The position numbers were made by a program, and so were the translations under genes. From positions 172,771,681 to 172,835,680 of the forward strand of contig NC_072793.1 of assembly GCF_028583425.1 (NCBI RefSeq): a DNA stretch of 64,000 nucleotides, written 5' to 3'. Each line of letters starts with the position of its first letter. Position 1 is the stretch's first letter. This document shows, one piece after another, positions 1 to 9,203 of the stretch. This DNA is from Eublepharis macularius (lineage: Eukaryota; Chordata; Lepidosauria; Squamata; Eublepharidae). The notes beneath the pieces were generated by a model. That model had not been told where the DNA came from, made no database searches, and saw only the letters and a program-made list of their open reading frames with translations.

Positions 1-311
1 GCATTTATAACATTTATCTGCTGTATGGATTCTCTGGTAAGAAATAAAGTTTGGTTCTCTTTGCAGACCTCCTCCACATTCAGAATGCTTATTCCTCCCC
101 TTTCCTTTGAGATATACTCGTTGAGCTGGCTTGTCGGGCAAGCCACCAGCCTTGAAAACTACAGGCTGATTCCCCAGTTTCTCCATTTTGTTTTCCTCTG
201 GCCTCCTTGATTCTTCTTGATTCCCAGGAGGCTCTTTCTCCACTTCATGGCTGATTGTTTTGAAAGACATCCCATGTCCCCGGATATAATTCTTGTTTTC
301 CTGCCTGTCAC
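1..311 (-). CDS. KRAB-ZNF gene 1, zinc-finger exon (5' part, cut by window edge)
   Basis: This is the first part of the terminal exon of a C2H2 zinc-finger repressor gene read right to left. The acceptor is the pyrimidine-rich TTTGTTCCACCAG just right of 311. In the frame set by the KRAB-B exon it reads G-DRQENKNYIRGHGMSFK, then an acidic linker containing EEKEPPG-like and NQEESRR sequence, a KGKGRNKHSEC segment, and the start of the first finger (YQRIHTADKCYKC) at the window edge. The finger array itself lies outside the window. The paralogous exon at 20897 is nearly identical, so the missing part probably resembles 18765-20586. The phase (two bases completing a Gly codon) fits the KRAB-B donor at 893/894. 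Whether the gene is intact cannot be judged here. Confidence 0.85.
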
Positions 312-659
312 CTGGTGGAACAAAGACTCCCAATTAATCATTTATCTGCAATAATGTCAACTTAACTTTTCTGAAGAGTTAATTAAGATGGAGCTCTTTG
401 CTCTATATTAATTTGGTTTTTGATCTGGCCATAATATGGATGGAACTTTCGTACTCCTTGTTGGGAATTTTCATCTGAAGAGTTCACAACAGAACTACTT
501 CCCTATGGATACTCTGTTAAGACTCTTCAACGAGTTGATACTGCTGCCCAGTAATATTGTAGTACTAAGGGTACAATATATATTTAGTCTGAAGGTTTTC
601 CTATGACTACTTCATGTATTTCATTTTTAAAAATATTCACTCACAGATAGTGTAGAAAT

Positions 660-756
660 GTCTGAAACTGAGTGTACTGAATCACACTGCGCAATAAGCC
701 TTGAGTCTCAATGAGAAAGGCAGACTATAAAAAACATTAATGAAATAAGAAAAATA
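660..756 (+). repeat. LINE 3' tail, L2/CR1 group
   Basis: The segment ends in the typical tail GAGTCTCAATGAGAAAGGCA, GACTATAA and an A/T-rich terminus. The same tail recurs at 21240-21345, 42660-42745 and 45420-45480. It lies in the KRAB-B/finger intron and predates the tandem duplication. Confidence 0.55.
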
Positions 757-893
757 AAATGCTTTTTCAGACTTTCTATCCCACACAAACTCTTAAGAGG
801 AAGAAAACCTCAAAGGACAGCAGAGGTGCTAGAAGTAACCAGTGCTCCAAGGAAACCTCTCAGCCTCCAGACATGACACATTTAAGCACCCAC

Positions 894-980
894 CGGCCAA
901 CCTGGCCTCTTCTTCGGCATCCAAGGGAAAAGGCTCTTCACTTGCCTGAAGCCAGGAGATGAGGACAGGCTTGGGAATCG
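894..980 (-). CDS. KRAB-ZNF gene 1, KRAB-B exon
   Basis: An 87-base exon encodes a KRAB B-box: AIPKPVLISWLQASEEPF followed by PLDAEEEARLAG. The acceptor is TTTCCTCCAAAG. The donor is CCG|GTGGGT, slightly weaker than the CAG|GTGGGT of genes 2 and 3. The first two bases complete the codon left open by the 127-base KRAB-A exon, and the last base joins the finger exon to make Gly. The B-box strengthens recruitment of the TRIM28 co-repressor by the A-box. The same exon is at 21483-21569 and 43007-43093; that conservation within intron sequence supports it as coding. Confidence 0.8.
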
Positions 981-1428
981 CTTTGGAGGAAACAAAGAGA
1001 CGAGTTACTTCTCACTGCAAAAGATTCAGGCACTCCTATGTTATCCACTTTCATAGTCACCTTCTAAAAGACCACAAGAAAGAAGGAAAGCTCTTATCCC
1101 CAACAACATATAACAGGAAGAGCCACAGAGAGTCTTGGAATCGTCACCTGTGAGTGGGTCTGCTGTTCATGAATCTTGGATAAACACACCACCTGGGAAT
1201 CCCATTTGAGGGGCCAAGCTAGCCGTGTTTCTTTTAGCCCTCCCTCTTTCAACCTCCCCCCCCAAATACCAATCCCTTCTCTTTAAAGGGTCTTCTTTGT
1301 TATATTGCCTTTGAACCCTCCAAGGGTGGCCCTTGCAAGAGGAAATGCTCTGTCCATCCCTACACAGAGCCTAAGTCAGGCAGTGGGTCTTGTTTAACAG
1401 ATGTGATACACACATACCCCACCCTGGT

Positions 1429-1695
1429 TTTTATTTATATGACAACTTATATGACAATCTATATGCGAAAGGAAGTGGAAATAGTGCTTAGAAGAATCTG
1501 AAAGTATATTATAATAAATAAATAAAATAAGTATGAAGGGAGTAGAGGGAAAGTGGATAGGAGGTTGGAAAACTGTTGGAAGTCAACAAAAAGGGGGGGG
1601 AAAGGGAGGGGGTTAGAATTAGAAGAAATTAAAGAATGTGATTATAATTGTTATTATATGTTTCTAATCCAATAAAAATTCTTTTTAAAAAAAAA
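1429..1695 (+). mobile_element. L1 3' end insertion specific to copy A
   Basis: A 5'-truncated L1 3' end contains GGAAAACTGTTGGAAG, a G-rich stretch, CCAATAAAAATTC and a terminal poly(A). The same 3' UTR ends the nested L1 at about 8240. In the duplicate, this place (22014-22401) holds about 388 bases of unrelated sequence, so the insertion coincided with or followed a deletion in copy A. Confidence 0.75.
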
Positions 1696-1975
1696 CAAAA
1701 TGAAAGGGGAAAGAGATTTTTCAGGTTCCAGTTTTTAAGACCTTATACGGTAGATCTTCACTAGACATAAAGAATCAAGTTTCAAGAAAATGTGCCTGGC
1801 CCCCTCACTGTCTGTCTTCAGGAGGCAGCTGGAGACTTGGTTTTTTTATTCTGGGCCATCTTTGTTTAGCCACTTTTTAATGTATTGATAGTTTTCAACT
1901 GAGTTTTGATGTTTCTGTTTTATACTGTAAACCATCTTGAGTTCATGTGAGGTGGAAACGGGATTAAGTAGTTTT

Positions 1976-2725
1976 TTTATTTTTTATTTTAAGTTTTTTA
2001 ACAATATAACAACATACCAAATACATATAACAATATAAACAAATGGTTGTTGTGGGTTTTCCGGGCTGTATTGCCGTGGTCTTGGCATTGTAGTCGACAA
2101 TACAATATAAACAAATGCACGAAACAGTGTATATAAAGCATTTAACAGGAACAATATATACATATATACAATATATACATTTGTACAACACAGTTAATAA
2201 ATGGCAATAACCTTTCGATTGTCTGGGACTGATTTTAAATGTTTGCTTTGACTTTCCATAAAATCCAAAGAAGGCCACCATTTCTCATAGAAGTTGGATT
2301 GGTAGTTCTGATTTTCAGCGATTGAGAGGCGGTCTGTGATCTTTCCAGTGTAAGAAATTCCCACATTTTGTTGATCAATGGTTGAACTGTAAGTGGAATT
2401 TTTGATTTCCAGGATTTTGATATGATGGCTTTAGCAGCAAATCAGGTCTTTCCAAATTGCCGGGATGTCAGTGTTATCCCATAAATTAAGGAAAACAGGT
2501 TCAAGGCTGGGTCGTATATTATAACCTGTGATTTTTTTCAATTATATCAAAAATCATTGCCCAGTAGAAGGACACTAAGGGGCCGTCCCACCAGCAATGT
2601 AGAAAAGATCCTATGTCTGCAACCATGACAGCAATGTGGAGTGTAAGAGGAATTTATGTAGTGTAACTTGAGTGGGGTGAGGTACTATCTATAGATGATT
2701 TTTCTAAAGGTTGTTCTTATGATAA
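1976..2725 (-). mobile_element. L1 ORF2 C-terminal fragment
   Basis: Read on the minus strand, the segment gives the end of an L1 ORF2 protein, including GSFLHCWWDGP-like sequence, NLWDNTDIPAIWK, AAKAIISKSWKSKIP and PLINKMWEFLT, followed by an A-rich 3' tail near 1976. It is broken by stops and interrupted at 2046 by a tiny PLE fragment. An equivalent copy lies at 22680-23435. Confidence 0.75.
2046..2101 (-). mobile_element. 56-base Penelope-like terminal fragment with target duplication
   Basis: The insert carries GGGTTTTCCGGGCTGTATTG and CCGTGGTCTTGGCATTGTAG, matching the left end of the PLE at 57293. It ends in TCGACAAT, matching the opposite PLE terminus at about 58910. It is flanked by a 16-base direct repeat, ACAATATAAACAAATG, at 2030-2045 and 2102-2117. 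It sits inside the L1 remnant and is present in both duplicate copies (22751-22806). Confidence 0.75.
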
Positions 2726-2744
2726 TGTCACATTGATTCCACTG

Positions 2745-3235
2745 AGCAGGCTCGGAAGTGCGCCCCTAGCGGGGATATGGAGTCGCTCTGTGCCAGCAGC
2801 CCCATTAGGCCGACTGCAGGATGGAGGAGCCTCGAACCTTCGACCCTCCCCGAGCGCCTCCCGCCCGCAGTACCCCAATTGGGGTGGCTGCCGGGCAGAG
2901 GAGCCTGGAGCACCACCCCCTCATACTCCCCCGGCGAGGGGTGGCTGCCAGGTGGAGCAGCCTCAAACCGCGAGTCCCCGTGCGTCTCCCGCCGGCAGCG
3001 CCCCGATCCCCAACCCCTCACGCTCCCGGCTGCAGCGACCTGACGGTCTGACTGGGGTGGCTGCTGGGCAGAGCAGTCTCAAACCGCCAGCCCCTGTGCG
3101 CCTCCCACCCGCAGCTCCCCGATCGGGGTGGCTGCCTGGTGGAGGACCCTGGAACCGTCCCCCTCATGCTCCTTGCCAGCAGCGCCCCAATCGCTGGCCT
3201 CCTCACCCCCCAAAGCCATGATTCTGGGGGGAGGG
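2745..3235. repeat. GC-rich VNTR (copy A)
   Basis: Imperfect tandem units are built around GGGTGGCTGCCGGGCAGAGG, AGCCTGGAGC and CGCCTCCCGCCCGCAG. The duplicate array at 23445-24240 has several extra units. Overlapping ORFs on both strands are Pro/Gly/Ser-rich by composition and are not treated as genes. Confidence 0.7.
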
Positions 3236-3375
3236 GTTGTGGGGCACAGAGGTGGACAAGCCTGGCTCTCCTGCTCCCTCCCCAAAGCTGTGATTGTGTG
3301 TGTGTGTTTGTGTGTGTGTTTGAGGGGGGGATTCTGGAGAGGCTGGGGCTGGGGGAGAGAAGGGGCCTCAGCAAC

Positions 3376-3722
3376 TTATGATTGAGTTCACCCTCTGAAA
3401 GGGCTGTTTTTCTGCAGAAGAACTGATCTCTGTGGCCTGGAGATAGGGTTGCCAGCCTCCAGGTAGTGGCTGGAGATCTCCTGGAATCACAACTGGTCTC
3501 CAGGCCACAGAGATCAGTTCACCTGGAGAAAATGGTTCCTTTTGGGGGTGGACTCTATAGAATTATGCCATGCTGAGGTCCTTTCCCTCCCCAAACCCCA
3601 CTTTCTCCAGGTTTCACCCCCCAGATCTCCAGGAATTTCCTAACTTGGAGCTGGCAATCCTACCTGGAGATCAGCTGTAATTCTGAGAGATTTCCAGCTA
3701 CCACCTGGACACTGGCAATCCT
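3376..3722 (-). mobile_element. hAT-type MITE (host copy), split by a second copy
   Basis: Pieces 3376-3443 and 3663-3722 are two parts of one minus-strand copy of the TAGGGTTGCCA...TGGCAACCCTA MITE. They are contiguous once the inserted copy is removed. The left end is degraded. Confidence 0.65.
3444..3662 (+). mobile_element. hAT-type MITE inserted into another copy of itself
   Basis: Termini are TAGGGTTGCCAGCC and GAGCTGGCAATCCTA. A perfect 8-base target duplication, CCTGGAGA, is at 3436-3443 and 3663-3670; 8 bases is the hAT length. There is no coding capacity. The duplicate is at 25209-25428 with the same flanking octamer. Confidence 0.8.
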
Positions 3723-3830
3723 AGGGGCATGTGGCAGCGGGCAAGCCTTGCCCGCCTGCATTCCCCACAAAGCCACAATCATTAAGGGCGGGGGGGGGGG
3801 GCAGGCTTGCCTGCCTTGCCCCCAAAAGCC

Positions 3831-4053
3831 GAGAGTTGCCAGTCTCCAGGTGGTGGCTGGAGATCTCTCAGGATTACAGCATATCTCCAGGTGACAGAAC
3901 TGAGTTCCCCTGGAGAAAATGGCTGCCTTGGAAGGTAGGCTCAATGGGCATTATATCCACCTGAGGTCCCTCCCCTCTCAAAGCCCACCTTCTCCAGGCT
4001 TCAACCCCCCCCCCCATCTCCAGGAATGTCCCATTCTGGAGCTGGCAACCCTA
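3831..4053 (+). mobile_element. hAT-type MITE
   Basis: This copy belongs to the same family, ending in GAGCTGGCAACCCTA. The left terminus is mutated here (GAGAGTTGCC) but is TAGAGTTGCC in the duplicate at 25611-25819. Confidence 0.7.
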
Positions 4054-4269
4054 CAATGTCCCAATGGGGAGGTGAGGGGGCCACGCAGGGGCAAAGGGGG
4101 GCACAGCACTGGGCATACCTCGCTCACCTCCCCCCAAGCTACAATGGGGGCGAGGGCAGGGGGCCCGGAGGTGGGCATGCCACCCTGTCCTCCTTCCCCT
4201 GCCCCAGATCCGGGTGCTGAGGGAGTGGGCAATGGCCAGCCAGGCCCCCCTGCCCTTTTTATAGCCCGT

Positions 4270-4445
4270 TATATTTTTTGCTACAATGGGCTTTGTTTCT
4301 AGTAGGTATATAAACAGTACAGTTATAATAGTTTTGGGTCCAATCTTTTGTTTGTTCTAAGTTGAGGTAGGCTATTATATTTTTCAATTGGATAGTTTCA
4401 TAGTAATTAGTTAGGTCAGGCAAGCCATATCCTCCAAGTTTGGCA
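4270..4445 (-). mobile_element. L1 ORF2 internal fragment
   Basis: On the minus strand it reads KLGGYGLPDLTNYYETIQLK and then NIIAYLNLEQTKDW, the conserved post-RT segment of L1 ORF2 (family pattern GG.G.PDL..YY.A.QL). It abuts the minisatellite without a visible poly(A). The copy B equivalent is 26047-26218. Confidence 0.7.
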
Positions 4446-4950
4446 TTGCTCTGCACCTGATTCTGAAGGGGTGAACGGGGGCAGGCATTGCTGCCTGCTG
4501 TGCGTCTGATCCCAGCTTGGTGAAAGAGGGAACGGCATTGCCACCTGCTCTGCATCTGATCCCAACTGGGTGAAAGCGGGGGCAAGCATTGCCACCTCCT
4601 CCGCTCCAGGTACCAGCAAGGTGAAGGCAGAGGGGGTGGGCATTGCCACCTGCTCTGTGCTTGATCCTGGTCGGGTGAAGAGGGGTTGGGCTTTGCCTCT
4701 TGATCTATGCCTGTTTCTGACTGGTGAAGGGGGGTAGGCATTGCTGCCTGCTCTGCGTTGGATTCCAGCTTGGTGAAGGGGGAGCCAGCATTACCACCTG
4801 CTCCATGCCTGATTCTAGCAGGTTGAAGGGGAAGCGGGCATTGCCACCTGCTCTGCACCCAAGTGAAAGGGGAGCATTGCCACCTGTTCCACTCCTGATC
4901 CAAGCTGGGTGAAGGGGGGACAGGCATTGCAACTGATCCGTGCCTTATCC
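4442..4950. repeat. Minisatellite, roughly 50-60 base units (copy A)
   Basis: About nine units contain GCATTGCCACCTGCTCTG, TGATCCCAGCTGGGTGAA and GGGGG. The duplicate at 26213-26770 has one additional unit, so the array has changed length since the duplication. A 264-codon minus-strand open frame crosses the array and the adjacent L1 piece; see rejected items. Confidence 0.75.
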
Positions 4951-5147
4951 CAGCCTGGACTTCCCACTGCAGCATGCTCCCTCTTCTGGGCTTCCCTCCT
5001 CGGCAGCACCTTCTGGTGGCACACCAGGGTAGGGAGTGAGTTGTCTGGAACACGGTTAGCTTTTTATATAGTAGGATTATTTGCCCATGTTTTGTTGAAT
5101 TAAATTTGTGTTTGATATGTTAAATTATAGTTTATATTCCCATATAT

Positions 5148-5181
5148 GCTTTCACGAGTCAGAGATTGTTTCTTCAGATGC
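5148..5181 (-). other. Degenerate hammerhead-like core of a PLE remnant
   Basis: On the minus strand, GCATCTGAAGA and a later GTGAAAGC flank a stem-II position (AATCTCTGACTC) that no longer pairs well. The pattern CUGANGA...GAAA matches PLE-type hammerheads elsewhere in the window. It is probably inactive. The copy B equivalent is near 26965-26998. Confidence 0.35.
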
Positions 5182-5521
5182 ATGATGTATTACGAACCGC
5201 TATGCCTCCTTTATTCATCTTCACTGGGTTTTGGTCATAGGAGACACTACTTTCTTCCACCAGGAAGAGGACCTAAATAATTGTGGCACCCTCCCTTCGT
5301 GAAATTGCTGTGCAATTACCTGTTATTTTTATGTTATTTGCAGGGTTTTATATAGTGGGGTTTGGACTAGAGTGCTTTTTAATTATTTGTAGTAGGCTGT
5401 TTTATTGTGATTTTTTTAAAAATATATTTTTGTCCTGTTTTAACTTGTAATTGTTGTGAACTGCTTGGACATCAATAAAGAACAAAAATAATGTCAAAAA
5501 TCACACCATCTGCATCTATCA

Positions 5522-5671
<150 letters not shown>

Positions 5672-5699
5672 CTAGAAAAAACCAAGATACCTGTCAGGC

Positions 5700-5733
5700 A
5701 GGCAAGCCAGCCTGCCTGCCTGCCTGCCATAAC
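5700..5733. repeat. Short (CCTG)n-like tract
   Basis: A tract of CAGGCAGG followed by CCTGCCTGCCTGCCTGCC lies upstream of KRAB-A (in gene sense). It is identical in copy B at 27517-27550. Confidence 0.6.
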
Positions 5734-6225
5734 TGGGAATGCATGTCTACTGGGTGGGGTGGATGGGCTTTCTTCCTGTAGTGTAGCTTCCTTCACTGTA
5801 CTCAGCTATGCTTTGCGAAGAGACCTTATCGGTGCAGCTGGTATTGTGCAGGAACTTCGGCTGGGCATCTTTTGCAGGACTTTTGCCAACTTCAACGGAC
5901 TTCTTTAGACTGGGAAAGACTGTACGTCAGCATTCTGGGCAATCTCTATGTATCAGTGCACTTCTAGGGAGCTTTATCTGAATAAAGATCTTTAACTCAT
6001 ACAACCGGGTTGGATAAAGCGAAGAGTCTGAGAGAATCCCCTATCCAGGCCTTACAATTTTCCTTACAATTAATTTACCCACTCCTGCCCAAACATGCTT
6101 TTGCTCCTATCCTTTTATACCTGATGACCATTGGTCCACTAAGATCAGCACTGTGTACTCTGATTGGCTTTCCAGGGCCTCAGGAGGAGGTCTTCCACAT
6201 GGCCTCCTAACTCTTTCTCTTAACT

Positions 6226-6299
6226 GAGATACCAGAGATCGAACCTTGGACCTTCTGCATGCCAAGCAGATGCTCTCCTACTGAGCCACAGCCCCTCCT
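6226..6299 (-). repeat. tRNA-derived SINE head
   Basis: The minus strand reads GTGGCTCAGTAGGAGAGC, TTGGCATGCAG and GGTTCGATCTC, a tRNA-like A box, anticodon-arm region and B box. No intact acceptor stem is evident, so it is called SINE-derived rather than a tRNA gene. Copies are at 28043-28116 and, degraded, at about 45855-45912. Confidence 0.6.
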
Positions 6300-6672
6300 C
6301 TGCCAGATCCTTCAAGAAAGGCTCTTGTTACCCAAGGGGGAGTTCCACCTTCAAGGGATGCCTGATTCACTGATCTTCTCCCATGAGTTGAAGTTGCCAT
6401 AGAAGAAGAATAAAACCTGCCTGGGCAACTTCAATTCATGGGAGAAGATCAGTGGATCACAAGGCCTTCCCTCTTACCTTGTAGTCATCAGAATACTATG
6501 GACGTAAATTTTATTTATATGAGCATTTTTAGGCCCCCTTTCTCTGTGGAGAAATCCAAGATGATTTACAAAAAGAAAAAGGTACTAAGTTACAAAAACA
6601 AACAGAAATGGTTCCTTCTACCCCTGCTGGAGGAAGAGGAGGAGGCGCCAAGCTTCTCCTTATGCACCTCAC

Positions 6673-6772
6673 GGAGGATCCATCTCTCTCCTCAGTTGGC
6701 TGCATCTTAATGTTTCGACTCCACTCCAAAGAGGAGACAATCTGGAATGTGGCTCCGACACTCTTCCACTGA
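6673..6772 (-). CDS. KRAB-ZNF gene 1, exon 2 with start codon (altered donor)
   Basis: The acceptor TCTCCCTCAG precedes TCAGTGGAAGAG. The start codon (complement of 6703-6705) gives M-Q-P-T-E. In genes 3 and 4 the donor directly after this pentapeptide is CAG|GTGAGG; here it is GAG|GAGAGA, so the GT is lost. A downstream TCC|GTGAGG at 6667-6672 keeps phase 0 and would give MQPTEERDGSS joined to KRAB-A CPISFEE. The exon is drawn with this inferred donor; with the ancestral boundary it would be 6691-6772. Gene 2 is identical at 28490-28589. Confidence 0.6.
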
Positions 6773-6784
6773 CTGAGGGAGACA

Positions 6785-6985
6785 AATTTATATTTATGTA
6801 TCTGTTTACTTTGTTTATACCCCACCTTTCTCCCCATCAGGGACACAAAGTTGCATATATCACGCTCATTTCCTCCATTCTGTCCTTACAACAGCCCTGT
6901 GAGGTCACCCAGCAAGCTTCCAGGGCAGAGTGGAGATTTTGAACTGGATCTCCCAGATCCCAGTTTAACCACTTCACCAGCTTCT
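6785..6985 (-). repeat. Sauria-type SINE, antisense
   Basis: The segment shows the reversed 3' end (TACCCCACCTTTCTCCCC), the central CCCTGTGAGGTCACCCAGC and a degraded tRNA-like head ending TTTAACCACTTCACCAG. It sits next to exon 2 and is duplicated at 28602-28802. A shorter relative is in gene 4 at 54139-54240. Confidence 0.7.
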
Positions 6986-7540
6986 GACCTTCTAAGAGAG
7001 AGGGAGAAAGGAGAATACCGCTTTGGGAGAATAATCTTAAAAGCAAGGCCCACTATGCAAGTCTCACAGGGTGTAGACAACTGATAACTCTGGCTGGCAA
7101 GCGCAAAAAGAGTTCACCGTTGGACTCCCTCAGACGTGTTTCCTCCCAAAGAAAAGCTCCTTGTATGAAGCTTCAGCTTTTCCTAACCGCCAGAGAGCTG
7201 GTCACCTGGGACGAGAGAGACAAACAGATAGAGGTGATTCTCATGATGGCGTATTTTGAAGGAAAAAAATTTCTAGAAGAGATCAGGCTATTCAGCCTAG
7301 CCTCCCCTTTCTGACAGCAGTTGTCTAGATGCCTCTGGATAGCTCACAAGCACAGCCTGACACTCTCCTCCATACTTCATCTATCATGGGGGGGGGGGGC
7401 TGGCGAGGGTTCCTTCGGGTCCAGACACGTGCTGAGAGAGCTCTGTCCCTCCCGACTCCCAAACCTTCATTAAACAGCATACAACAAAACAGGATTGACA
7501 AAAAAATGCATAATCCATCACAAAAAAAGAGGAAAAACAA

Positions 7541-8240
7541 GTCCACCACATGTGGTGGACTTGTGAAATGGCAAAGCAGTTCTGGGGGAACATCACAGAA
7601 CTTATGTCAGAAATTTTACAAAGGCAAATAAGTAAAAACCTGGAATTGCTATTGCTAAATTTGAACTTAGAAAGATTTCCCGTACAAGACAGAACATTCA
7701 TATTTTATATGACAACGGCGGCAAGGATTTTATATGCTCAGCTCTAGAAGACGCAAGAGATACCATCTACAGAAAATTGGATACAAAAATTGCTGTACAT
7801 GGCAGAAATGGACAAACTAACGAGGAAGCTAAGAGAACAGAATTCAGAAGAATTTTTTAATGATTGGGGGAAACTGAAACAATATTTAGAGAAGAAATGG
7901 GATGTGAAGGGAGAGTTATGGTTGTTAGATAATTATTAACTGAGTAATTAGAGAGGAGATACTGATCTTTACAAGAAATAGAGATATGTAACTTACAGTT
8001 TAGAAAGGTATTATCTTACAGAAAGTTTTTAAAGAAGGTAATCAAGGTTACAAGCATTAATTAAAGAAGTTAATTAGAGATTTTAGATGTAAAGGTAGAC
8101 AGCGGCTTGGAAAACTGTTGGAAGTGTAAGATAAGGGGGGGAGGAGAAAGGGTGGGGGAATAAGAAAATAAGGGGATTCATTGAAAATTTGTATCTTTTT
8201 TGTCCTTTATTACTCACCCAATAAAAATTCTTTTTTAAAA
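7541..8240 (+). mobile_element. Nested L1 3' end (ORF2 C-terminus)
   Basis: It begins with the ORF2 C-terminal motif HMWWTCEMAKQFWGNI and continues through LLLLNLNLERFPVQDRTFIF to a stop and 3' UTR ending CCAATAAAAATTC plus A's. One in-frame TAG interrupts the tail. A target duplication of about 15 bases (AAAAGAGGAAAACAA, one A longer on the left) flanks it. It lies in the 5' UTR of the half-L1, just before the ORF1 start. Confidence 0.75.
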
Positions 8241-8280
8241 AAAAGAGGAAAACAACTCCAAAGTGACAAGAAAGCTACAG

Positions 8281-9203
8281 ATGTTCTTTTCAACTGTTAA
8301 AGAACCGGTGCTAGCAGACGGCAGCAGGGAAGAAACATCCAAAATGGCGGACGATCTTTTTAACGATGCCACAGAAAAGGTAAATCAAAATGAAATAGCT
8401 TTAAACCCGCAGCTAGCAAAACTGAGACAAGACATTATTCTGCATATGACTAATCTAATCAACCCAATGACTAAACAGCTTGCCGAAATAAAGCTTGACT
8501 TGCAAACTGTTAGCCAAAAAGCAGAGAAAACTTTAGACTCTAGTTTGCAGTCTCAGAAGGATTTAATTGTTATGCAAAAAGCATTTGAAATTCAACAGGA
8601 CAGAATTCTTAACTTCCAGGTTGCAGCCAGGAAAAATCGCCTTAAGCTAAAGGGGCTTGATGTATCAAGTACCCGTAATGAAGATCTCGCAGTGCTCCTT
8701 TCAAAGTGGCTTGCAAAATATTTTAAGCTGGAAAATGAAACAGCCCTGCTCATAACTAATGCTTACCGAGTCAGCAGAGTATTACAAGCTAAAAGTACAA
8801 TGATCCCAAGAGACGTTATTATTGAAATACCAAATCAAAGCATACGAATGAAAATATTGGAAGAAGCAAGATTAAAAGGATCAATTCCATATGAAGACAT
8901 GCCAGTCTACGTATTTGTGGATCTCCCAAAAGAAGCTCTTGCTAAAAGAAAAGAATTAAAGCCTATGAAGTGCTACGAAAGACCAACACTCGCTATAAAT
9001 GGTTAAACTACACTAAGCTTTTGGTGATATATCGTGGAAAGCATTATGTTGCTATAGTCACAGACACAGGAACGGATCTTTTAAATTCTATTGAGCTGGA
9101 AATTCCTATGGAAAGAGAAATGAATAAATCCAATCAGAAAAGGAAATTGGTTGACCTGCTTTCACCACAGAAAAAGAGCAAGATTCCTATCAGACATATT
9201 TGA
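8281..9203 (+). pseudogene. L1 ORF1, frameshifted (copy A)
   Basis: The frame starts MFFSTVKEPVLADG. It contains a coiled-coil-like stretch (LAEIKLDLQTVSQKAEK), an RRM-like segment (AARKNRLKLKGLDVS) and the C-terminal domain (YVFVDLPKEALAKRKELKP). A 4-base deletion near 8964-8967, relative to copy B, shifts the frame before RKTNTRYKWLNYTKLL. ORF1p is the trimeric RNA-binding protein of the L1 RNP. An in-frame GTG exists at 8263, but the ATG at 8281 is the simpler start. Confidence 0.8.

Noticed and set aside
2733-3374. Several Pro/Gly-rich ORFs on both strands
   Set aside because: They lie in a GC-rich VNTR whose unit number differs between copies; there is no domain and no shared frame.
4259-5053. 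264-codon minus-strand open frame over the minisatellite
   Set aside because: It is made of repeat units plus an L1 ORF2 piece, and the duplicate copy breaks the frame; repetition and GC content explain the length.
5779-6010. LTR-like stretch with AATAAAG and a sharp right end
   Set aside because: No paired LTR, no primer-binding site, no coding region and no target duplication were seen; the evidence is too weak to name a retroviral element.
6226-6299. True tRNA gene
   Set aside because: A and B box-like sequence is present, but there is no convincing acceptor stem and the sequence occurs in several decayed copies, as expected for a SINE.
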